In this document: positions 21,059 through 31,305 of the stretch, in pieces | How positions within the stretch are numbered: the first letter of the stretch is position 1 | Layout: each line of letters begins with the position of its first letter | Assembly (NCBI GenBank): GCA_023362775.1 | Contig: JALMGJ010000006.1 | Coordinates: 58,619,501-58,683,500, forward strand | DNA: 64,000 nucleotides | Origin: Charina bottae | Lineage: Eukaryota > Chordata > Lepidosauria > Squamata > Charinaidae | Reading direction: 5' to 3' | Notes under the pieces: generated by a model | Seen by the model: the letters and a program-made list of their open reading frames with translations, nothing else | Database searches by the model: none | What the model was told of the DNA's origin: nothing | Position numbers and translations under genes: made by a program

Positions 21059-23015
21059 CTTACATGTAGACATCTTGCATTGTAAGGTGCATGTAGTTTG
21101 TACCTTATAAGGCAAACGCTAATTTATGGTCATTGAAGACATCCAATAAGAGGTTGTCCTAATTTTGCACATTTTAACATTTTCAGTAATGAACTAATTT
21201 TCTGCACTTTTCTAAACAGTATTTTAGTTGTTTTTGTTTACAACAGACACTGTCTGAAAAAGCTTCCAAGGCAAAAAACCAAGTTGGAGTTAATAGAGCT
21301 TCAATATGCATGCACTACATATTTGGCAGAAAATATGCACTTGATCATATGAAATCAGGATTTATTTATTATAAATGTCAACATCAAACTACTGAAGACT
21401 GATGTGAAAATAGCAACAATAAGATAATATATAAAATACATAAGAGTTCATTCATTAATAAATTATAGTCATATTTTTGAAGTCATTGAATATGCTGATA
21501 TTTGGAATTTGTATATCATACTTGTATTTCATGGTTCCATAAAGCAAGTTTTATAAAGGTTAAGGATTAAGTGGTGATATGAACTCAGTTTCACCCAGGT
21601 AAATTGCTGTTTCCACTGTACTGACTTATTTTAGAACAATCTTGAAAAAAGTTTAGGAGGTATATTTGTTTCTACCTTAATTAAAAATGTTCCCATTTTA
21701 GCCTCCCACCTTTTTTTTTATAAAGAATTGAGATAATATACATGCTATTTAGTAACCTTTTCTTGGCACTGTAGAACATTTAAATCCCTCTAATTCTCAA
21801 AGGCCTTTGGATAATTAAGACATTACTTAAACTTCTGCAGACAATTTAGCTATGATTGCAATTCACAGATTATGCTATTAATTATATGCAATTTACTGAC
21901 TGCTTTCCATGAACCTCTTACCCCTGGCATACTTATCCATCTGCAGCATATGAGGTAGCAAAGTATAGTTGATAGTACATTTCATCTGCTATTTTGGAAT
22001 GTTCCATTTTAATAAGCAAGGTATATTAGAATTAGTTAGGAAGCAAATGCTACTAGTCTAAACTGAGTGATGATTTTCAATCCAATGGAAACAGGCAGTG
22101 GCAACTAAAATCTCATCCCTAGGCTTCTCTCCAGGACTTCTACTCAGGACGGGATTGTTAGAGTTATTCTATGTAGAATTCATGCGAATGGATTCCTTCA
22201 CTAGCTTGTAAAACTGGTGTTTTTCCATTCTCTCTCTGCTACAAGTGTTATCAAAACATTTCCCAGTAAACACCAGGTGTGTGACCTTGCCATAGCCAAA
22301 ACAATGTATCACGTGAGGTAGCGATATCAGTCTAAAATACCCTATCTCATGGGAACGATGTCCCGAAGGGAAGACAATGTGCAACACTGCCATCTCATGG
22401 TGATTTATAGTAAGTACAACTCTGTAAATGCATTGTCAGTTTGGAAATGTCCTGAGCCACATATAGCCAATCAGAATGCTGAAACAAGTGTATATCTCAG
22501 CTATGAACTATGGGTCTGTATCCTTCTTTTTCTTGACTTCTCTCTGTCATGTTGCCATGTACTCTGTTCCTGAACTGTAACTATGCCTGGCCTTTGTATG
22601 GGCCATGATTTTCCTTCACATCTGCTGATGAAACTCTGCGTATGTTTTTTTTTTTTTTCCTTTTGCAATAATGTACTATATATCCATTATTGCCTTATGC
22701 TACAATAAAATATTGTGAGCCCTACACGTTGTTTGGATTACTCTGCGCCTGTAACCCCATAAGGCCAGCAATATCCCACAGGGATATGATTAGGCCAAAG
22801 CACTCATTAAACAGCAAGTTTAATGACAAAGAAGGAATGCAGCTCAGTTGTCCTGTTCCCACAACATGATTAACCGATCAATGAAGACCAGGGTTAGTGT
22901 GTTGTGGGATTCACTAAAAAGAGGTCAGTTGACCTAAATAACTAATTCCAAGAAAATTAGATCTATTACAAAGAATAGACTGAATTTTGCATAGGATTAA
23001 AATAACTCATGAATC
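21059..23015. other. No gene seen; possible old LTR at its right part
   Basis: A+T-rich sequence. Near 22600-22757 a T run, a CAATAAAATA signal and a following GTTGTTTGGATTACTC stretch resemble an LTR R/U5 region on the plus strand, but I found neither a 5' boundary nor a target duplication. The rest is unrecognised. Confidence 0.35.
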
Positions 23016-23250
23016 AGTCTGGTGTAGTGGTTAAGGCACCAGGCTAGAAACCGGGAGACTGTGAGTTCTAGTTCCGCCTTAGGCAGAAAGCCAGCTGAGT
23101 GACCCTGGGCCAGTCACTTTCTCTCAGCCCTACCAAGGAGGCAATGGCAAACCATTTCCAAAAAACCTTGCCAAGAAAACTGCAGGGACTTGTCCAGGTA
23201 GTCTCCGAGGATCAGACACAATTAAACGGATTAAAAAAATAATAACAACT
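23016..23250 (+). mobile_element. Squam1/Sauria-type tRNA SINE
   Basis: Starts CAGTCTGGTGTAGTGGTTAAG (tRNA-like A box), followed by a degenerate B box (GAGTTCTAGTTCCGCC), then TGACCCTGGGCCAGTCAC, GGCAATGGCAAACC and CTTGCCAAGAAAACTGCA, the standard order of the squamate ACA/Sauria SINE group. It ends GATCAGACACAATTAAACGG with an A-rich tail. The tail resembles the BovB 3' end, the proposed mobilising LINE for this SINE group. Confidence 0.88.
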
Positions 23251-23254
23251 CAGG

Positions 23255-23565
23255 TTGTGGGAACATCCCAAAGCAGTCATCTATCTTGTTTCTCATACCT
23301 AGTCCTCCCCAAAAATATCTGGAGAGAAATAGTGGCTGAAAAAGCAAACCTCTCCATTACAGAATTCACTACCAAGGCTTGGCAGCACATAGTATGCCTC
23401 CCAAACACTAAGTCACACCACATTGCTGCTCTCTGCCTGCCTTGCCAATGGCAAAGCCATGCCAGTACTTTCCTATTGCATGGGCATGTGGGATGTTAGT
23501 CACTTCCTGGGAAAAAGGATAAGAACCCTGAAATGATGACTTTTGACCCAGTTTCTGATTATGTA
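23255..23565. other. No gene seen
   Basis: Unique-looking sequence of about 310 bp between a SINE and a BovB fragment. An 80-codon plus frame (23257-23499) has no recognisable domain. Confidence 0.4.
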
Positions 23566-23950
23566 CGAAGAATTGATGCTTTCGGACTGTGGTGCTGGAC
23601 AAGACTCTTAAGAGTCCCTTGGACTGCAAGGAGGTCAAATCAGTCAATCTTAAAGGAAATCAACCCTGACTGCTCATTGGAAGGACAGATACTGAAGCTG
23701 AAGCTCAAATACTTTGGCCACCTAATGCGAAGAGAGGACTCACTGGAAAAGACCCTGATGCTGGGAAAGACTGAAGGCAAAAGGAGAAGGGGACGGCAGA
23801 GGATGAGATGGTTAGATAGCATCACCGATGTAATGAACATGAATTTGAGTAAACTCCGGGAGACAGTGGAGGACAGGAAGGCCTGGCGTGCTATGGTCCA
23901 TGAGGTCATGAAGAGTCGGACACGACTAAATGACTGAACAACAACAACAA
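23566..23950 (+). mobile_element. BovB LINE, 5'-truncated 3' end
   Basis: C-terminal ORF2 end with LLRVPWTARRSNQSILKEI, YFGHLMRREDSLEKTLMLGK and MNMNLSKLRETVEDRKAWRAMVHEV, stopping at TGA 23935-23937 and followed by an AAC-rich tail. This segment is open throughout, but truncation removes the endonuclease and RT core. No clear target duplication was found. Confidence 0.92.
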
Positions 23951-24119
23951 CACTACCACTGGTATGGATCAGGGCCAACCAGTTATAATAATCTGTTCCG
24001 GACTTGGGAGAACAAAAAAGTCATGTTTAGATTGGTCACAGATGTTTATAAAGACAACGTTAGTGCAGCTATTCTTGGCTTTTGTTTATTAATTTGAAAG
24101 ATGAAAAAGCTTGAGTTAC

Positions 24120-24392
24120 TGTCAGGACCAGCCCAAGAACGATAGAGAATCAAGCCAACCAAACTTCAGTTCTTTATTTGCTCACACTGTATAGACAGAA
24201 TCTTGCCAGACTAAAGCTACTCTACCTAACCTAAGGGTAAATAACCTGGGAAGGCTCTAGGGCGGGGCTACTCTGAACCTCTTAGTTCTCCCACAATTGC
24301 CTCCTGGACTATGTTTCCTCTTATCTTGTCTTCCTTCATGGAATGTGCTCCCTCCTTCCTAAGAACCAGCAGTGTTACTGAAGTCCATCACA
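24120..24392 (-). mobile_element. Solo LTR, 273 bp
   Basis: TGTCAGGACC...CCATCACA with the 5-bp direct repeat GTTAC at 24115-24119 and 24393-24397. On the minus strand AATAAAG lies about 60 bp before the CTGACA terminus. It has the length, orientation and terminus of the LTRs at 1437-1705 and 54782-55059, though its interior differs more. No internal retroviral sequence is adjacent. Confidence 0.75.
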
Positions 24393-24397
24393 GTTAC

Positions 24398-25310
24398 CTA
24401 CGTATGTGTACTCGAGAATCTCTTCTCCAAAAGCAACCACTGAATGATATAAGGAAATGTGATTCTAGCATGAGGGATGGAGACTGAAGACTGAAATTAG
24501 GGATCCTGGAGCCATAATAGCTTGGTATATAAGTAATTCTATGGAAATGTTAACTGATTAAACATCAGTCAAGGCTTGCTTTTGGGATCAGCTTCCCACA
24601 ATGCTCTAGGTTTTCTGTTTTCTTACCTCAGCCACTAACTTCAAGTTAAAATGTGATTCTATGAAAATGGAAGAAGGGGCCTACATGTTGTGCCCCTTAC
24701 ACCGTGCATGGACTCAGTAGCTTTAGAATTAATAGGGACTTCACTGGGAAGGAACTGTTTCTTGAGAAATGGGATAACAGGATGATTAAAAAAATAGTTG
24801 GGGGACTGTGTTCCTTATTCCCAGATCTAAAGTGAAACAAAGGTAATGCTAAGAAGGAATCATGTGGAATAATCTAGGAGTTTGTAAATGAATCTTGGAC
24901 AGGTGGCTGGGGAATTCTGGGAGTTGAAGTCCACACAGTTTAAAGTTGCTGAGTTGAGAAACACTGGCTTAGAAGAATAGGTGAGTACTGATGGCCACTT
25001 TCCTATCTCATGCCAAGATAGTGGATGCTCCATTTCATATAAGGTAAAACTAGGGAAGATCCTATGCTTGCGATGGGAAAAGTTGTACAAACCAAGTTAC
25101 TATAGAAGCTTGCAGCTAATATTGAAATCAATTAGTGGGCTGCAGTTCAGTTCCTGCAGTACTGAATTCAAATAATTCCATTATCCACATTGTGCAGTCA
25201 GCATAATCCCATGCAATCTTTCTTATTTCCAAGACAATGTGCATAGTATAGCGTTTGATAATGAGAAGGGTTTTTTTAATTAAAAATCAACCCTAAAACT
25301 GTATTGTGAT
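24398..25310. other. No gene; one old repeat fragment
   Basis: Positions 24893-24972 (GGGGAATTCTGGGAGTTGAAG and flanks) match a very common reptile and mammal-like interspersed motif that I attribute to an old DNA transposon, without proof. The rest is unrecognised. Confidence 0.4.
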
Positions 25311-25352
25311 CTCTCTCTCTCTCTCTCCTTAAAAACACACACACACACACAC
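25311..25352. repeat. (CT)n and (AC)n microsatellites
   Basis: Eight CT units at 25311-25327, a short A-rich spacer, then nine AC units to 25352. Confidence 0.9.
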
Positions 25353-25586
25353 CCTCTTTCAATCATATAATTGCTGTCAGATAGAAAGACATAGATGTTT
25401 TGTAGAAATATATTGGGGAGGGGACAGTGGCATTTGCAGGTGGTCAGAATCAGCAGTATGGCTGATGGAGTGCTGCAATGCAAGTCCTGCCCCGTTTGGA
25501 CATGTATACTCTCTTGCTGATTTTGATCCCTTTCTCTCATGGATGCTACTATGTGGGGGAATAATAGACCTCAGCTGTAAAAACAA

Positions 25587-25590
<4 letters not shown>

Positions 25591-25624
<34 letters not shown>
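25591..25624. repeat. (GT)n microsatellite
   Basis: Seventeen GT units without interruption. Confidence 0.95.
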
Positions 25625-25626
<2 letters not shown>

Positions 25627-27355
25627 TAACACTCCAAATTATATTTTCGAAAGAGCAATCTGAGTCGCATTATTATTTTTCTGTTAGGGTTTCTATAGTA
25701 GCCATGGAGAGGCATTCTTCTATGTTCATTTTCTGACAATTTGATATACTCCTGGCAGACGAGTTCTGCATAAAGTGAAGCTGCTTAAAATTCACCCTGC
25801 ATCAAAACACCTGCGAACGTGTCTTGTCTGACACAGATAAAAGCAGGTACAAGCTCTTCAGAAAAGAAAAGGAAAGAAAAAAAAAGAAAAGGGGGAAAAA
25901 TAAGACAGTTAAAAACATTTATCCTGCCTGCTTTTGTTTTTCAAAGGATAATAAGTGCTCTTAATAATGTGCCAAGCATGTTGTTCCAATTACTTTTGGA
26001 ATAAGGCTTGTATGAACCGTTTTTCACTAATGAACCTGTCAGCATACTGTACATCCATTGAAAACAATGAATTTGCTTGGGAGAATGCAATGAGCAAGCA
26101 CCTCATGAGTTTCAACTCGTGAAATGAAAACACGTCCTTGCCGTTCTAACCACCAATCTGGCAAATAGCTCTTTCAGCTTGGGCAGGAGGTTGAAGAAAT
26201 GATAGAAAAAGATGCTGTGGGTTGAGGGAGCTACAAATAAAAATTTGCAGGACTCCCCCCCCCCTTTACCTGCTGCCAGATTGGAAAGATGAATCCTCCT
26301 GAGTACATAAAGGGTGTCATCTCTCCATGAAGAAGCATCCACAGCTCATGTACAAAATAGTAATAATTAGAGTGCTATATAAAACAAGCTGAATATTTCC
26401 CTTCTGCAAGTGAAGCCTACAATAAAACCTTGCTGCATAAAATGCTCCTGCAAATGTTCAACGGGCCTCTTCTTTCAAGATGGCCCCATTGGGCTGTGTT
26501 ACTGCATTGCAAGCCCATTACTAACTTCCTTCTCATTCTTGGAAGGTGTCGTTCAGGTTGCCCAAAGGACCCATAGTAAGGTTAGTAGTTCTGTATGGTA
26601 TACCTCATCAATAGTAAAAGCTCTATTACATGGGAAACATTGAACCACCACTGCATAGGAGAACAAACAGATATGGTTGAATGGACCAGGCCACATTTAG
26701 GCAAGTCCTATTAAATAAACTGACCTTCTTTAAAAGTAAGTATGTCAATTTGATTTGATTTGAGCATTTATATGGCCACCCATCCCAGGCCATGTGACTC
26801 TGGGTGACATACAAAAAGGAAGAAGAGAAAACCACAATCAATCAATGCAAAATAACGTATCTCATTAAAACATGCTAATACAGTAAAATGGTGATCAGAA
26901 GTGAAATCCTCATCAGTTGAGGACTCAATTCATCCTGACCCCAAGGGGCAGGTAATTTTGCCTGCCAGCTCACTTTAACTTGCTTTTCTCAGGATACATC
27001 AGCCTTCAAGCCAAGGGTTGGTGTGGTCCAGATTCCTTTGATCAAACATTGTCATCTACTGTATCAGCCCCCAGGAGGCATTCTTTCTCTGTTGCAGCAC
27101 TTGCCCTCTAGATTACCTTCAATCACCATGAGAGTACATCTTGTGTTGCTCGGACACTAAGAAACTAGAAAGCCTTCAAGAAGCCCACCTTGCCAAACTG
27201 TGTTTTCTCCATTACACATCTGGAAATCAATGGACCAAACTTTTATTGCCTATCCTACACATGTATTCCTTACCTCCTTTGGGGGAACTCATCTCTTGGA
27301 ACAGAGAAAATATTACAGATAGGCTTGTTGAAAGAGATGCCAATAAAGTTGCTAC
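25625..27355. other. No gene; possible LINE tail fragment
   Basis: Mostly unique-looking. At about 26745-26850 TTTATATGGCCACCCATCCC followed by TGGGTGACATACAAAAAG resembles the tail region of L2/CR1-group repeats in minus orientation. An 81-codon plus frame at 27141-27386 has no domain. Confidence 0.35.
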
Positions 27356-27593
27356 TAATTTTTTTGTTTTGTTTTTGTCCCTTTGAGTCAGTTTTTGATT
27401 CCTGGTGACTGCCTGGACAAGTCCCTGCAGTTTTCCTGGCAAGATTTCAGAAGTTGTTTGCCTTTGCCTTCGTCCTAGGGCTGGGACACAATGACTGGCC
27501 CAAGGTCAGCCAGTTGACTTCATGCCTAAGGCAGGACTAGAACTCATGGTCTCCTGGTTTCTAGCTTAATGCCTTAATACACCAAGCTGGCTC
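27356..27593 (-). mobile_element. Squam1/Sauria-type tRNA SINE
   Basis: The reverse complement gives GAGCCAGCTTGGTGTATTAAG at its 5' end, then AAACCAGGAGACCATGAGTTC, TGACCTTGGGCCAGTCAT, and TTGCCAGGAAAACTGCAGGG, the same order as the plus-strand copy at 23016-23250. A second SINE inserted at its 5' edge. Confidence 0.85.
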
Positions 27594-27607
27594 TTACTAC
27601 TATAATA

Positions 27608-27945
27608 AGGTAAAGGTAAAGGTTCCCCCCGCACATTTGTGCAGTTGTGTCTGACTCTAGGGGCCGGTGCTCATCTCCGTTTGTTAGCCAAAGAGCCAGC
27701 ATTGTCCGAAGACGCTTCCACGGTCAGGCGACTGGCATGACGTACGCAGAACACTGTTACCTACCCACCGAAGTGGTACCTATTCATCTACTTGCATTTG
27801 CATGCTTTTGAATTGCTAGGTTGGCAAGAGCTGGGGCTAGTGCGGGAGCTCACTCTGTCATGCGGAACTAAGGATTCGAACCTCCGAACTTGCAATCTTC
27901 CAATCAACAAGCCTGGCGTCTTACCCGCTGAGCCACCATGCCCCC
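27608..27945 (-). mobile_element. tRNA-derived SINE with (TTTACC) tail
   Basis: Same family as 7353-7684: plus-strand left edge AGGTAAAGGTAAAGG (its tail), CAGTTGTGTCTGACTC, and at the right the tRNA head with B box GGTTCGAATCC (27872-27882). The flanking repeats TTACTACTATAATA (27594-27607) and TTACTACCATAATA (27946-27959) differ by one base, a 14-bp target duplication. It landed between a Squam1 SINE and a LINE fragment. Confidence 0.88.
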
Positions 27946-27974
27946 TTACTACCATAATACAGACATCCAAATGT

Positions 27975-28610
27975 TCATCTTGGTTTCATCACTATAAAAA
28001 ACATAGAAGCCTCTCCCGGTTTCAGGTTAATGTTGCCAATGCACCACTGAGAAAGGCTTTTGCATCCTTTCGCTTGCAGACCATGCTGTGGGCATATCTT
28101 GAAGATAGATTTGGTAAGTGCCCTGTTGAACAGCACTTCTGCCATTGTAGTGCTGGTCAAGTAGAGGACATTATTCACTACAGTACATCCTCCACTGCCT
28201 CATTTACAATGAAATCAGGACCAAATTATTGATGGTAGATGAATTCAAGGGCTTGGAGCTTCAGTGGTTGAATTCTTTTCTTGCAGATGTGTTTCCAACT
28301 GTTAATAATCAGGTTGCTACTTTTGGTTTGTTTTTATTTAAACTCAGAAAGGAATGTTTAAGTTCTTAATTGTAGCTCTGGCTTTATCTTGTTTTGACCT
28401 CTTAGTATCTAGCACTCTTTTTATTATTCTATTCTATTCTATTCTATTCTATTCTATTCTATTCTATTCTATTCTACTCTACTCTACTCTACTCTACTCT
28501 ACTCTACTCTACTCTACTCTACTCTTATTTTGTTTTATTGTATTTTATGCTATGTTACATTGTTATGAGCTACTGTATGGTTACCACAATAAACTTATAA
28601 TCTAGGATAT
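27975..28610 (+). mobile_element. Truncated LINE 3' end, second copy of the 11951-12489 family
   Basis: Encodes LRKAFASFRLQTMLWAYLEDRFG and CHCSAGQVEDIIHY, homologous to the minus-strand copy at 12121-12402, with the frame breaking at about 28190. Its 3' UTR ends CCACAATAAACTTATAATC at about 28603, matching the CAATAAACTT terminus of the other copy. A pentanucleotide array has expanded inside the 3' UTR. Confidence 0.7.
28423..28525. repeat. (ATTCT)n then (ACTCT)n microsatellite
   Basis: About ten ATTCT units change abruptly to about ten ACTCT units, differing by one T-to-C step spread through every unit of the second half. Confidence 0.95.
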
Positions 28611-30972
28611 ATTTTTCTTTAAAAAAAATCTAAATATTGTAAAATAAACAGATAAATGAATAAACAAACAAATAAACTGTTGGTAAAGACACCTGACCTT
28701 TGAGGACCAGAACTGAATGCACAAACTGCAAAGGAAAGGTGATTCTTTCCCTCTCTCTCTGCCTCTTTCTACCTATCTCTTCAATCTCCTAAAATTCTCT
28801 CTATTTTATTCTCCATTGTGTTTGTGTAAAAGCTACACCTTATACATTTCTCTTCACATTTGCTGTGGCAGGTTGTCTCCAAAATTCTGAATTTCTTTGT
28901 TGTGGCAAGAGACATTATTTTTCTCTTTTTACCTTCTCTTCTAGCTGAAGACTGCATAACAGGAAACCCTTCTGGAAACCTCCTGCATTTCCTCTGCCGC
29001 TCTCTGAACTCCTTGCCTTTCTTTCCCTGAATTGAATATATTATATTTTTCTTAGATTAACTGCTTCTTATTGGATTGCTCTGGATGCTAGCCTAAAATA
29101 TTTTAGCCATTGCTTGAGGCTTGGTTTCTCCTGAGATCTGCTCTTTATCCCCCAGCCTATCTCTCAGTCTTCATTTCCTGCATCCCAGAATTCCAAACTT
29201 TTAAAATATCTTTTCCATACTCCAAGCTTTATTGTATCCTCTCAACTCTATGGGCAATGACCTTCTCCTCCCTTTGCAAGGCCCCAATTCAGATTCTGTT
29301 GCAGGCTTTCCACTGCCTTTTTGCCTCACCCCATGGTCTCTTTACCTATTTTCCCTTCTTTACTTATACATTCACTTCCCTCTGTTCTGCTCTCAGGAAA
29401 TAAATTAAATATCGTAAATCTATGCTGTCAATTCTGTTGATAGATGAAGGAAAGAAAGAAGCAGACAATTTACAAGGTCACAATACATGAACATTTCAAT
29501 GACTACGGTTGTGAAAACAGCCCAATTTTAAAAAAAAAATACTCTCAAAAAGCCGGACAATATTTGATTTTAAGGCTATGCCTGCCAGATGAAGGACACG
29601 AGGACAAAAAAGAGGACATGTCCTCCTTTTGTCTGATATCTGGTAATCCTATGGGCACCCAGATTCCTAGCACCCAAGTTATTTCATTTTTCTCATGGCA
29701 AACCCCTACCAGTTTGTATCACTTTCCTCGTTCCACAGATTTACTGCAACCTCATGGGTTACATATGCTAGAGCAGTATTCCACCTAGTTGCTTTTTGGC
29801 ACAAAATCTGCTCCAGGGGTTAAGTTCTCTGGTATTCAGTACAAAGTCACTGAGATAACTGACAAGCATGATTTCAATATATTACATTCTTGTCTTTAGA
29901 TAGTTGCTGCTTTCCATTGTTCCTTGGTGTTCATTCCCACTTATTATTACAGGCTCTAAGCTACCTTTCCTGATATAAGCTACCATTTAAAAGAAGCAAA
30001 TATATGGGCATCTGATGAACTTCTTATTCTGATAAAACTTTACAGATTTATTCATAGGTGTCAGAAGGTAAGTATCAATGAGATTCTATAGTATATAAAT
30101 GCCATGTGCAACTAGGATTGTTGCTACATTTTTCTAACAAGGGTTTCATGTGTTTGATAACATCACGTTGAGCAGGAATTCAACAGGTCAGCTTTTCTTG
30201 ACACAGAGACAAATTGATGGAGAAAGTTGTAAGATATGCTCAATAGAGGAACACTTTCCTTCTATTGGGTATGTGTTATAAGCAGGGCAATCCTGTCACA
30301 AGATAAAATTGCCCATACATGACAACTATCTTGTAGTGTGGTAAAAGGAACAATGTTTGGATTAATAGGCTAGACTGCCTTGCTTCAATAAGTCCAGCTG
30401 ATGGGAACTGTAGTACTATAGATCCTGTTAGGTAAATGAGACAGAACTCAGATTGTATGATACTGAAGATTGGGGTAAGGTCAGGGAATGGGAAAGAGAT
30501 TTCTAATAAACAAATAAATGGGTACATTAGTAATGATTGGATATTTCTTATTGAAATTCTGGTTTATTATTTTATTATTTATATAATAAATAATACATAA
30601 GGGAGTACAATTCTATATGTTTTCACTAAATATTATTTTTAAAATCTGTTGGAAAATTACTGTGGGTAGTTTTCAGTTTACTTTGCACACAGCACACTCT
30701 TAGTCAATCCCTATATCCATTAAATAAATTGGATTAAGAAAAGCAGCATAGGTTTTTGAGGGCTAAAAGTGGTAGCTTGGGCAAAAAATAGAATGGCTGA
30801 CCTATGCTTAATGTGCTTGGGATGGTGAGGACAAAGTGTGGGAATTGCTGGTTGGCTCTAAAGTGCATTGGAAAGATTTGCAAACAGAGTAGTTATGCTC
30901 AGAGCCAATAAACATATATCAACTCAATTAAAAGAGTGTGGAGTGAGCATGATTCTACATCATGCATAGATC
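28611..30972. other. No gene seen
   Basis: Pyrimidine-rich at 28740-29400, otherwise A+T-rich. Frames of 97 and 114 codons (29110-29403, 29444-29788) and 83 codons on the minus strand (30276-30527) show no recognisable domain or codon-like pattern. Confidence 0.45.
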
Positions 30973-30980
30973 CTTTAGAA

Positions 30981-31297
30981 CAGGGCTTTCCAAAGTGTCG
31001 CCACTGGCGACACACGAGCGGCGGTACGGCGGCGGCGCAGCGGCAGCGCGTGCGCGCACGGTGGCGACACAAGAAAGTGTGCAGCGGCACGTGCGTGCAC
31101 GGCGGCGGCGCGGGGGGGCGTGCGGCGGCGCGGGGGGGCATGCGGTGGGGTGCACGTGTGCGGCGGCGGTGGCAGTGGCAGCGGCTGCTGCTGCCACTGT
31201 GCACGCGTGTGCCGCTGCTTCCGGGTGGTGTGGCGACACACCACGCTGTGTGTGGTGACACACTTTTGTGTCGCGACACACAGTTTGGAAAGCTCTG
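30981..31297. mobile_element. hAT MITE, GC-rich family, copy 2 (317 bp)
   Basis: Termini CAGGGCTTTCCAAA and TTTGGAAAGCTCTG with a perfect 8-bp target duplication CTTTAGAA at 30973-30980 and 31298-31305. It contains GTGTCGC repeats and the palindrome TGTCGCGACA near the right end. The interior is dominated by GGC/GCG runs and G tracts. It lies in opposite orientation to copy 1, since here the long GTGTCGCGACAC end is on the right. Frames of up to 180 codons over it are composition artefacts. Confidence 0.9.
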
Positions 31298-31305
31298 CTT
31301 TAGAA

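Noticed and set aside
22330..22760. A plus-strand LTR with AATAAA near 22705
   Set aside because: The R/U5-like composition is suggestive, but I found no TG...CA boundary pair and no target repeat, so I did not call it.
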